Shown: piece after piece, positions 1 to 10,325 of the stretch
Layout: the number at the start of each line of letters is the position of its first letter
Position numbering within the stretch: position 1 is the first letter of the stretch
Assembly: GCF_008831285.2 (NCBI RefSeq)
Contig: NC_045148.1
Location: 9,741,001 to 9,801,000, forward strand
Direction of reading: 5' to 3'
DNA: 60,000 nucleotides
Origin: Nymphaea colorata
Lineage: Eukaryota > Streptophyta > Magnoliopsida > Nymphaeales > Nymphaeaceae
The notes under the pieces: model-generated
What the model was told of the DNA's origin: nothing
Seen by the model: the letters and a program-made list of their open reading frames with translations, nothing else
Database searches by the model: none
Program-made: the position numbers and the translations under genes

Positions 1-2015
1 AATTTTCTGCAATCTTGCTCAATAGTCAACTTTTAATCCCTGTTTGACAAACAGGGATGGATTCTAAAAGTTTGAAAATTTTATCCTTCTCTAGTGCATT
101 TTGAGCCCATTAAACGGGCCCTAAAAATTTCAAACATGGGAGCTCGGTCTTACTCAAATGGTGACTGGGATGCTTTTGGGCTAAATTTCATAGACATTTT
201 CATTTTCAAAATCGAGCTCAAGGTGAGATTTTGCTATCGAGATACCTGTCAAAACTTTTCGATGTCACCCTCTCTAATCTTCCCAAATTGAATCCTTATA
301 ATGCTTTTCACGCACACTTCACCCCACTTCTATACTTGATAGCCTTCCTTAATTTCCATGACTTTTTTTTGTATTTTTTGCTTTGCAGACTTTGTCCTAA
401 TTTCATGTTTATGAGAGCGCCATTTTTAACTTGTACTTTATATTTTTTGTGATAGTGAAAAACTACCCTGTGTAGCGGCCATTAACATATAAGAAACCAC
501 GTAAATCTTTGTGTCTTTCTCTTTCTTTTCTTTTGATTTTCTCTTCACTTGGTGCGATAAGAGAGTCTGAGAGACATGTACGTTGCTGTTAGGACCCGAC
601 CGGTTGCGACTAGAAAGTTCGAACCAATCATGAATCTTAGTTCCCAAGACCTTCTTGAAGACAATCTAAAAACCAAAAAATCCTAAACAAATTAATTACA
701 TATGAACTACCTGGCCGGACAAGACCCCGACGCAAACCCGATAGGAAATGAGTACAGGAGGGGTATCCCAACAACCTAACTATACCAAACCTACTACAAA
801 AGAACTACGAGGATGTAAGGCAAGTACAAATGAGTTCGATACAAATCAACACTCACAACTCACTCAACAAACCATAACAAACCATGAACTAACGTGCAAA
901 CCGCACCCATTCCCAATAGAGAGGTCAAGCCCTCTGTGGTCGTGTCTTTGGCGCTTGCACCTCCGAGGTACCGCTAACAAGGACTAAGGCCGAAGCCGGG
1001 CTAAAGCACGAAATGAAAGCAAAACTAAACAGAGAACCTAATACTACCACCCGTGGATTACAATAGAGGAGTTTATACCAGCCAAGGCATGCTTGGCATA
1101 TCCGCGAAGGGGGGGACCACGGGGGGAAGGCCTAACCCCGGAGCCAGCCTACCCCATTAGTATATATGTATATTTTTTAGGCCCTGAGTTTGGGTTCATT
1201 CAATTGAAGCTGGTAAAAGACCACAATTCAGTATCCAGTTTTCATAAAGGAACCCATGTCAGACTACCCATTCCAATTATATACAAATGTCCAGTCTCGC
1301 GCTAGTTGATTGAACGATTCAAATCTGAATTTAAATTTGGACTTTCTTGCACAAGATCTAATTAAATAGGTCCGGTAAAAGTTGGATCTGACTCGAATCC
1401 GTACTCTTACATTCTCTGTTTTGTGGACTGGCAATCAGTTTCGGCAATGTAGGAAAATCTGAACCGACCAGACCCGACAACGTGAGTTTGGCATGCTGTA
1501 AGAAAAATCGGGGCCGCCTGGATTTGGGTCGCGAAATAAACAGAGGGGAAACGCATTCTCGGGTGGTAATGGCAGCTACGGTACAGAAATCCACTTGAGG
1601 AGAGCCTCCATGTAGCTGGTTTCAAGAAAGACTGCCGCCTACAGTCAGGACCTGCAAAGGAGGGCCAAGGGTCACCGGCTACATGGGCCAAGGTAGGCCG
1701 GGGAAGACCGGGTCTTCACAGCCACCTGTTGTCGAGAGGCCACGCTTGAATGGGGCAGCTGTCTGCTGCCTAGCACCGAGAGGACATGGCCTGAAGTGCC
1801 GGGGGGTTTGCCGCTAGGGAAGCGGCAGCTCCTGCCTGTCGCCTAGGGTGCCTCGGCCATGCACGTCGGATGGTGCCGACGAAGGAGAGGGACAGGGCCG
1901 AGAAAGGCCGAGTGGGCATCTGAATTTAAATTTGGACTTTCTTGCACAAGATCTAATTAAATAGGTCCGGTAAAAGTTGGATCTGACTCGAATCCGTACT
2001 CTTACATTCTCTGTT
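1..2015 (+). repeat. Fold-back arm A (copy of 20047-22056)
   Basis: This stretch repeats 20047-22056 in the same orientation and is the inverted partner of 2078-4084. It holds about 586 bp of host flank followed by the first ~1.4 kb of the gypsy LTR, which begins TGTTAGGACC at 587. Against the 20 kb copy it has several one-base differences, mostly in homopolymers: extra T near 367, extra A near 680, one G fewer near 763, extra G near 1123, extra A near 1505, extra G near 1571, missing G near 1748. It starts at the window edge, so the arm may continue leftwards. The apparent ORFs here are LTR or flank sequence and not genes. Confidence 0.93.
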
Positions 2016-4582
2016 GTCGGGTCTGGTCGGTTCAGATTTTCCTACATTGCCGAAACTGATTGATAGCCCACAAAACAGAGAATGTAAGAGTACGGATTCG
2101 AGTCAGATCCAACTTTTACCGGACCTATTTAATTAGATCTTGTGCAAGAAAGTCCAAATTTAAATTCAGATGCCCACTCGGCCTTTCTCGGCCCTGTCCC
2201 TCTCCTTCGTCGGCACCATCCGACGTGCATGGCCGAGGCACCCTAGGCGACAGGCAGGAGCTGCCGCTTCCCTAGCGGCAAACCCCCCGGCACTTCAGGC
2301 CATGTCCTCTCGGTGCTAGGCAGCAGACAGCTGCCCCATTCCAAGCGTGGCCTCTCGACAACAGGTGGCTGTGAAGACCCGGTCTTCCCCGGCCTACCTT
2401 GGCCCATGTAGCCGGTGACCCTTGGCCCTCCTTTGCAGGTCCTGACTGTAGGCGGCAGTCTTTCTTGAAACCAGCTACATGGAGGCTCTCCTCAAGTGGA
2501 TTTCTGTACCGTAGCTGCATTACCACCCGAGAATGCGTTTCCCCTCTGTTTATTTCGCGACCCAAATCCAGGCGGCCCCGATTTTCTTACAGCATGCCAA
2601 ACTCACGTTGTCGGGTCTGGTCGGTTCAGATTTTCCTACATTGCCGAAACTGATTGCCAGTCCACAAAACAGAGAATGTAAGAGTACGGATTCGAGTCAG
2701 ATCCAACTTTTACCGGACCTATTTAATTAGATCTTGTGCAAGAAAGTCCAAATTTAAATTCAGATTTGAATCGTTCAATCAACTAGCGCGAGACTGGACA
2801 TTTGTATATAATTGGAATGGGTAGTCTGACATGGGTTCCTTTATGAAAACTGGATACTGAATTGTGGTCTTTTACCAGCTTCAATTGAATGAACCCAAAC
2901 TCAGGGCCTAAAAAATATACATATATACTAATGGGGTAGGCTGGCTCCGGGGTTAGGCCTTCCCCCGTGGTCCCCCCCTTCGCGGATATGCCAAGCATGC
3001 CTTGGCTGGTATAAACTCCTCTATTGTAATCCACGGGTGGTAGTATTAGGTTCTCTGTTTAGTTTTGCTTTCATTTCGTGCTTTAGCCCGGCTTCGGCCT
3101 TAGTCCTTGTTAGCGGTACCTCGGAGGTGCAAGCGCCAAAGACACGACCACAGAGGGCTTGACCTCTCTATTGGGAATGGGTGCGGTTTGCACGTTAGTT
3201 CATGGTTTGTTATGGTTTGTTGAGTGAGTTGTGAGTGTTGATTTGTATCGAACTCATTTGTACTTGCCTTACATCCTCGTAGTTCTTTTGTAGTAGGTTT
3301 GGTATAGTTAGGTTGTTGGGATACCCCCTCCTGTACTCATTTCCTATCGGGTTTGCGTCGGGGTCTTGTCCGGCCAGGTAGTTCATATGTAATTAATTTG
3401 TTTAGGATTTTTGGTTTTTAGATTGTCTTCAAGAAGGTCTTGGGAACTAAGATTCATGATTGGTTCGAACTTTCTAGTCGCAACCGGTCGGGTCCTAACA
3501 GCAACGTACATGTCTCTCAGACTCTCTTATCGCACCAAGTGAAGAGAAAATCAAAAGAAAAGAAAGAGAAAGACACAAAGATTTACGTGGTTTCTTATAT
3601 GTTAATGGCCGCTACACAGGGTAGTTTTTCACTATCACAAAAATATAAAGTACAAGTTAAAAATGGCGCTCTCATAAACATGAAATTAGGACAAAGTCTG
3701 CAAAGCAAAAAATACAAAAAAAGTCATGGAAATTAAGGAAGGCTATCAAGTATAGAAGTGGGGTGAAGTGTGCGTGAAAAGCATTATAAGGATTCAATTT
3801 GGGAAGATTAGAGAGGGTGACATCGAAAAGTTTTGACAGGTATCTCGATAGCAAAATCTCACCTTGAGCTCGATTTTGAAAATGAAAATGTCTATGAAAT
3901 TTAGCCCAAAAGCATCCCAGTCACCATTTGAGTAAGACCGAGCTCCCATGTTTGAAATTTTTAGGGCCCGTTTAATGGGCTCAAAATGCACTAGAGAAGG
4001 ATAAAATTTTCAAACTTTTAGAATCCATCCCTGTTTGTCAAACAGGGATTAAAAGTTGACTATTGAGCAAGATTGCAGAAAATTATTTCTGAAATTTTCG
4101 TCCCAATTTAAAAAAAAAAAATAGGCGTGGCTTCTCAGCCATGAACCGACCAAAGAATGCTTAGTAACACGCCACCCAACTCAATTGGTTGTGCTGCCCA
4201 TGGCTTAAAAAGGTAGATGAAGTTTTTATTTCATGTTCTCCTCAAGTAGAAGTTTTTATTTCATCTCCTCCTCAAGAATTTGCCAAGATTGAGCCGCCGA
4301 TCCAGACCAATAAGCCGTGTCCTTCACGCAGACGCGATCGGTCGTGACAAATACTGCTGGGAATTAGGTAACTTCGAATGGAAGTAAGATCCCACATTTT
4401 CAACGGCAGGTGAATGGCGCGTGATGATGACGCTCATCTTCCTGATAATGATGTTCATCACGCATCACGCATACGTAAGTAACGCCCGCTCTGCTTTCTC
4501 TTTCCCTACGCTTTCATTTTAATATTAGCTTAGTAGGTATCAGCTTTTGCCTTTTGAAGATATGTCACGCTCTCCCATCCCC
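2016..4582 (-). repeat. Fold-back arm B (inverted copy of 19550-22121)
   Basis: The reverse complement of this stretch matches 19550-22121. It covers the LTR portion (2016-3500) and about 1.08 kb of flanking host DNA (3501-4582). In the places I compared with the 20 kb locus, the only difference was one base in a poly-A/T run near 4110. Positions 2016-2077 are the unpaired centre of the fold-back with arm A. The copy ends where the N gap begins, which points to a scaffold or read artefact rather than transposition, because non-transposon flank is included. Confidence 0.93.
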
Positions 4583-4682
4583 NNNNNNNNNNNNNNNNNN
4601 NNNNNNNNNNNNNNNNNNNNNNNNNNNNNNNNNNNNNNNNNNNNNNNNNNNNNNNNNNNNNNNNNNNNNNNNNNNNNNNNNN
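4583..4682. other. Scaffold gap (100 N)
   Basis: Exactly 100 consecutive N. A round-number run is the usual placeholder for a join of unknown size. It separates the inverted-repeat contig end on the left from a truncated gibberellin 2-oxidase gene on the right. Confidence 0.99.
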
Positions 4683-4910
4683 CAAGGGGAGTGAAAAGAA
4701 CTTAGCTGTTTCCTCCTCCAACCTTGATATGAGCTCCTTCGGATGCCATGGTTGATGGCTCTGAAGAAACCAAATCTTCACATGCCTTCAGTATCATAGT
4801 ATTACTATCTGACATGGAGAGGTCTATAATGGGGAGAGACATAGAGTTGTTGGCTTCTGGTTCTTTGTCAGTGGCAGATGGTCTAGTACCGGATTTGATA
4901 ATACCACCAT
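4683..4910 (-). pseudogene. GA2ox: Gibberellin 2-oxidase, N-terminal fragment cut by the gap
   Basis: Family role: a 2-oxoglutarate/Fe(II)-dependent dioxygenase that inactivates gibberellins by 2-beta-hydroxylation in the cytosol. Seen: the minus strand starts at ATG 4910 with MVVLSNPVLDHLPLTKNQ, a typical GA2ox opening. Then come PIIDLS, a KACED motif, an INHG-type motif and RLEEETAKFFSLPL of the DIOX_N domain. The homology runs through all three frames, and each frame change is explained by one missing base in a homopolymer: the G-run at 4831-4834, the A-run at 4772-4774 and the GG at 4741-4742 (plus-strand coordinates). Only about 76 of the usual 330-350 residues are present; the rest would lie in the N gap. 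Three homopolymer losses in 100 bp beside a contig end suggest unpolished sequence, so the real gene may be intact. Another 2-oxoglutarate dioxygenase is possible but less likely. Confidence 0.78.
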
Positions 4911-7601
4911 ACTTCTCAAAGATTCAAGTCTCTGTTAAGAAAAGTGGCAGTTTTGGAGATTGGTTTTGAAGATCTTCAGCTCCTGATATAGGTTTCAGAG
5001 ATCCTGCAACTGAGATTGCTTCGAGAGATTTGGGTGGCCTCAAGTGCAGCAGGAGAATGAGGTCAGAAAGGCCTTGAAGCAATATGCCGGACGATGAAGC
5101 TTAAAAAGGGAAAAGAAAGATGAGGGAAACGAAAAGGGAAGGACTTGGCAGGCGTTGAGGGAAAGCTTGAGTGCGCTTTATGTCTGGTGAAGGAGGTCAT
5201 AACAGTATCAGAATTTTACAGCTCTGCAAAAGATATTCTTTGCTTATTTTATTATATCATAATAAAATGATTGGGCACTTCTATAGTAAGAAAGTCATGT
5301 TCATTTGGAAGTGCCTGCTTTCCCGAAACCAAAGTAGGCTTTACTTAGTGGACCAAAGTCTAATATATAATAAAAGATATGTGACATCTTTTCAGTCTCT
5401 TTCGCCCGTCCAAGGATAAAAAAGGATGATGTTCCTTTGAAAATTATGAAAGGCATATACTTTCTTGCCTGAACTCCCAAAACCACTGGATTTCACTACC
5501 GGCAGAGAGAGAGAGAGAAGAGGAAATAGATAAGGAATGCCCAGTCTGAATCCAAAATTGGATCCGGAAAGATGTACCATCTAAATGCATTGAATCTGCA
5601 CAAGAATTAGGTGGTCCAGGGACTTGGAAGGATCCAACCTGCCAAAGGGTAAAACTGATGTACCATTCAACTGTAATATTTTCGCGGCTCTTATGGACGG
5701 ACGGGTGTACGGCAGTATTTAACTCGGTCATGTGCATGACCATGATAACAGTTAAAAATCTGCATCCGAACACATTCTAGTCTCAGGTCAATATTATCAA
5801 AACTAAGTGACATGACATGAAATATAAATTAACCTGGCAGATGACATGCAGTCACTGAAACATCACAAGTTACACTTCTTAACAATACGTCGGAACACCT
5901 TGACGACACACTTAGCGAACAATACATTTTAAAAATACCCGCAAAAACGGTTTTTTAATGGACGCTTTTCTTTGTCAGGTGAGCAAGATAAGTATTTCAT
6001 TCATCTTGAAAAGAGAGCCTAAACCTTTCTTCCCGTTCCCGTGCCCTAAAAGTTCAAAGCTGCATCTGTACTTGATGCAAACCTAATGTGGGTCAGGTCA
6101 GCTAAACTCTACCGGATGGTGTAGAAACATAATGCCCATGAGAATCAAATTGACAACATAAGCCAAACACCAGGTCGGTCATGGGCTCATGGCAATCTAC
6201 ATCACACACCAAAGTCCTCAGGTTGGTCATGAGTTCGAGATATTTCATTGTGATCGCACACAGAATCAGATAATTCAGTGCATGCATGAGCTACCAGTGG
6301 CCTGCATTAACACCGAGTAAGAAGACAAAAGAAATGCTGAAGCTCTATGTCTGAACGAATGGTTCGCGTCAGGCCCTTCAGTCCAAGTGGTATAAAAAGT
6401 GAGCGTAGGGCCACAATTGTGCTAGAACACCGTACGAGGGTTTTGTCATTTTGGCTGCACAATATCAAAGCCAGACGAATCCAACCGTTCGATGGCTAGT
6501 TCGGATAGGGATCTCAACAGGTTGGACTTATCTGATCGCCGATCAGCCCAACCGGAATTTTAGTCCAGTTAGTCACTTGCAAAGAGACGAGGTTCGGGTA
6601 CTAATCACACTCAGATTTGGCATATCAATTTCAAGTTCAGTTTCAAAATGTAGATCCAAATTCAAAGACAGATCCAATCAGTTTGAATTTGATACGTAAA
6701 TATCTCCAGCGAACGGGTCCGACCAGTTTATACACCTATAAGGGGTATAACTTGGTCAAGTCCATAGTGTGCCCCGTTCATGAGTGGTCCAGTACGCAAC
6801 ATGCAGATGCAACAAGTTCTGGCCTGAGGAAGTCCAAAGTTCAAAGATCCTGTTTGGCTGGTTGATGGATTCCTTAAATGGTTTACGACTATTCTCGGGA
6901 TTGAGAGTGCCCCCGCATGTTCTATGTGGGGCGAATGAGGTCCGTACAACCCACAATGCAAAATTGTGGGTTTTTTTTTTCCGGATTTTCTGGTAACAAT
7001 AACACACTATTACTGTCTCATGAATGTGCTCCAGAAAATGTAGTAGATTCGTAGAACAATTGTTACAATGTTTCATGAATATTTCATGTACCCATTCATA
7101 GGTCAAACGGCCTCTTAAGGAGAAGCTGATGGCCCTTCAATTTTAGCTCAAAAGAAGAGTGTTCCCTTTCTAAAATCTTAGCTCCTGCCCATTTTCAGAT
7201 ACACAATCACAATCAAAAAATTGAAACACAAATGTTATGAACATCCATACTCTTTTATGGAAGGAAAGGGGGGAGAATGATAATTTATATGACATAATAA
7301 ACTGTACAATAGAGGAGTCAAAAAGTACATATATAGTATTGCATGCATTATTTTGTTATATGAAAAAATAACTTTACATGTACCACTTTGTAATAAATCA
7401 TGTGGATCGTGCTACAATGATCAGTTTATATAGTTTTTATTCTTATACTTATGTACGAAATAACTATGATGGGTATATGAAGTGATTATGAGGCGACTAA
7501 TCAATCATATAATGTGATAGATCGGGACATATAAAGTTATTTTTCTCCGAGGTCAAATTACATACTAGTTGACATCCTTTACATATTGAATCTGGTAAAA
7601 T

Positions 7602-7603
<2 letters not shown>
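4911..7603. other. Intergenic: presumed upstream region of the GA2ox gene, then unassigned AT-rich DNA
   Basis: No convincing coding region. A short GA microsatellite lies near 5505-5520. 6450-6720 has dispersed-repeat-like text built from variants of 'ccaatccgatc'. 6980-7100 resembles the TTTGGTAACAATAA end motif of the 48.8 kb MITE. The short ORFs here have no recognisable domains. Confidence 0.5.
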
Positions 7604-7652
<49 letters not shown>

Positions 7653-7665
7653 TATATATATAATA

Positions 7666-7748
<83 letters not shown>
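7604..7748. repeat. (TA)n followed by (GA)n microsatellite
   Basis: About 120 bp of nearly pure TA dinucleotides with a few single-base interruptions, running into about 22 bp of GA. The Tyr/Ile-rich minus-strand ORF over it is only the translation of this simple repeat. Confidence 0.97.
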
Positions 7749-8102
7749 GTGTGAAACCCTTGAGTAACATCACATGAATTGATGATCACATATTGAAGAG
7801 GCTAATGTTAGCACTTCATGTGAAGAAATAGGTCTGTACTAAAACAAATTCAGAGCTGTTTTCCACAATCAGTGGAGGAAGAAAAGATCCATCTGGTCGC
7901 TCTCAAGAACTTCTTTTGGCTGCAGATTATCAAATCTTGATTGTTTGGCTTGATCTGTGGGATGCTGGAGTCACTTTCCATAGAACCCGGTTGCGTAAAC
8001 GTTCATGAGTGTTGCATATTGCTAGGAAGATGAAGCCCACTGGAAACAAACTTCTCTAAAAGTTGGCCCAGGAATCATCTCACTCAATTCGGATCGCTAG
8101 AA

Positions 8103-8304
8103 AACTTAGTTATGAGGCAAGGTTGGCCCAGCTAGTGCTTAACTCGCCCCTTACTCGCATGACTCGACCTGGCTTGGCCCGACTCGTCCCTGACTTGTCC
8201 AATTTAAGTTATTTTAAAACTTGATCGAGTCAACCACCAAGTCGACAAGTCAAATCACTGACTCATCAATCAATTTGAGTCGAGTCAAGAGTTTGCCAAC
8301 TATG
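8103..8304. mobile_element. Degenerate TIR element related to 36577-36829
   Basis: The right end reads GAGTTTGCCAACTATG, identical to the right terminus of the element at 36577-36829. The interior is rich in 'gactcg/gagtc' words, also as in that element. The left end (around CTTAGTT at 8103) is only loosely complementary, so the left boundary is a guess. Confidence 0.35.
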
Positions 8305-9632
8305 ACCATAGGAGATCACCAAAGCTTCAGTACGCTGATCGAATGAGCTAGTATTTGAACGAGTCCTTGCTTTCAGGAAAACAAAATCGGTCTTTTTGTA
8401 TAACGCTGAAGTTTTAGAAGAACAGGAATAGGGCCCAACGCTGCAAAAAAGTTTCACATCTATTTGCATCTCAGCATGAACACTTTCCCCTTGAGATTGG
8501 ACTTGTTTAAAGATTTAATTTAAAAATGATCACTCTCACTCTCGTTCAGTACTCTGTTTCATATGGGTGGTGTGGAACAATTGGTCATACATTATTGATT
8601 CTGCATAATTGCATGTCATTTTTACTAGGGAGTCAACTATAAATCAATGAAAAGTTCCACATACTTGCTTTTCATGCAAATTTAGTATCCTATGTTATTG
8701 CTACCAATAATTTCTCCTTTGCGGCAAGGCTGCTCTTACATCCAAAGTTGGAACCCCATGATCACTGTTACGTTTGGGTGTGTTATTCATCTAGGCTACA
8801 AATGGTGGTAAGTGCAACATCCAAGTTAAAGGATGTACATAGGTTCATTCAGCCTCGAGACAAGCCAGAATCTAGGAGGCCTAAGTAGTAGGGGAGCTAT
8901 ATATAACTGCCCACACGAGCCCCAGAAGCTTTCCCTATTTTTATATACACGTTGTACGACTATGCTTATTTATATACATCGTGCTTCTTTACGGAATGAA
9001 AAATTCTACAATACAGCCCCTTAGAGAAAAATTGTGAGCCAAACTGCTTGTGGCAAAGTCGCCTAGTTTACTGTAGTAGTGGGTTCACTAAAAACTTAAG
9101 TCTGAAAATCTGATTCCAGAGTTCGAATCTGCGTTCAGTTTGAGGCGACAAGAAGTGTCTCAGTTGCAAATTATGCATGAGCCATGTACTTCCTTTCATT
9201 CTGTTTGAAGTAGTTGGAATTACATAATTCATGTTGAATGAGTGGGTCAACTAAAGAGTGCTATATGCCCAATTTAACTATTTTTAAATAATTTAAAGCG
9301 GTTTTCCTTTTAAATATTTTTTATATGTTTTTCAATTTTAAAATATTTTTAGATAGTTTTTGGCCAACTCAACACCAACTCAGTTGAACCGGCACTGGCT
9401 CATCCAGTCAGTTCACAAATCATAAACAAAAGGTAATATTTTTTTTCAATCAATTAAAGAGATGTACACATTTTCCATTCTTTTCGAGTGGCACACAACA
9501 ATGTCATGGCAAAAGAGGTTGTCCTACTAAGCCAAATATGTAGAACATCTAAAAGGTTTGAACGTACAAAATCAAAAGGAAATGAAATGAAAAATTGTGG
9601 TTGTTTGTTTTTAGTCAGTTGCGGCATGGATT
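8305..9632. other. Intergenic, nothing recognised
   Basis: AT-rich DNA with only short ORFs lacking domains, structural RNA-like features or clear terminal repeats. Confidence 0.5.
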
Positions 9633-10062
9633 CGGTGGCGGAGTCCCGAAATTTTTGGCTGAAGGACACTAATTCAAAGAACTTTAAACCTTAGGAACTA
9701 GTTCCTGAAATGCTTGAATAGTACTAAGCAAATAAATGCAAGACACCAATGAACGAATAAGGGAACGATTAGAGACAACAAATATATAAACAGATAAATT
9801 TTGTGGGACTGCATGGACAACTGCTGCACAAATCCACATGTGGCTCTGATATTTGAGTAAAATTTTTAACTGAAGGACACTGATTCAAAGAACTTTAAAC
9901 CTTTCAAATACATACTGAAATGCTTGACTAGTACTAAGCAAATGAATGAAAGACACCAGTGTATGAATAAAAGAACCATTAGAGACAACCAATATGTAAG
10001 CAGATAAATTTTGTGAGACTGCAACAACTGCCCGCACAAATCCACATGTGGTTCTGCTACTG
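9633..10062. mobile_element. hAT-type MITE with tandemly duplicated body
   Basis: The left end CGGTGGCGGAGTCC pairs with the right end, whose reverse complement is CAGTAGCAGAACC. These are the termini of a common plant hAT-type MITE family. The interior is two copies of a ~211 bp unit: 'gaaggacact.attcaaagaa' recurs at 9661 and 9872, and 'ccacatgtgg' recurs near each unit end. The second unit lacks a left terminus, so this is an internal tandem duplication rather than two insertions. No target-site duplication was found. Confidence 0.6.
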
Positions 10063-10168
10063 GTATAGATAACATGAGCTTAGCTGGTATATTGCTTGTA
10101 GAGACAAAGACCAGCGGGGCACGTGCACTCACACGATAACATATACATAAAGTGGATGAAATTGCAAT

Positions 10169-10325
10169 CAGTGGCGGAGCTAGGAATTTTGGATGAGAAG
10201 CACTAATTGAAAAGTTCTTGCACCCAAAAGGGCACCACCATATATAAATGAACAAGTATGAAATAAAGAGTTTTAATTTGTGAGGCCAGTGTGGGCAACT
10301 GCCGATGCCTGTGTCTCTGCCACTG
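10169..10325. mobile_element. hAT-type MITE
   Basis: 157 bp bounded by CAGTGGCGGAGC and its near reverse complement ending TCTGCCACTG. Flanks ATTGCAAT and ACTGAAAT match at 6 of 8 positions, compatible with an aged 8-bp hAT target duplication. It shares termini and interior words with 9633-10062 and 33321-33495. Confidence 0.6.

Noticed and set aside
1358-3034. Cluster of 60-98 aa ORFs, repeated at 21402-22905
   Set aside because: They fall inside LTR subrepeats, recur with each copy and have no protein family resemblance.
4530-4781. Minus-strand ORF running through the N gap
   Set aside because: Only the right part (FFSLPL and before) is real GA2ox coding sequence. The left part after the gap is arm B repeat read by chance.
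7565-7789. Tyr/Ile-rich minus-strand ORF
   Set aside because: It is the translation of a TA/GA microsatellite.
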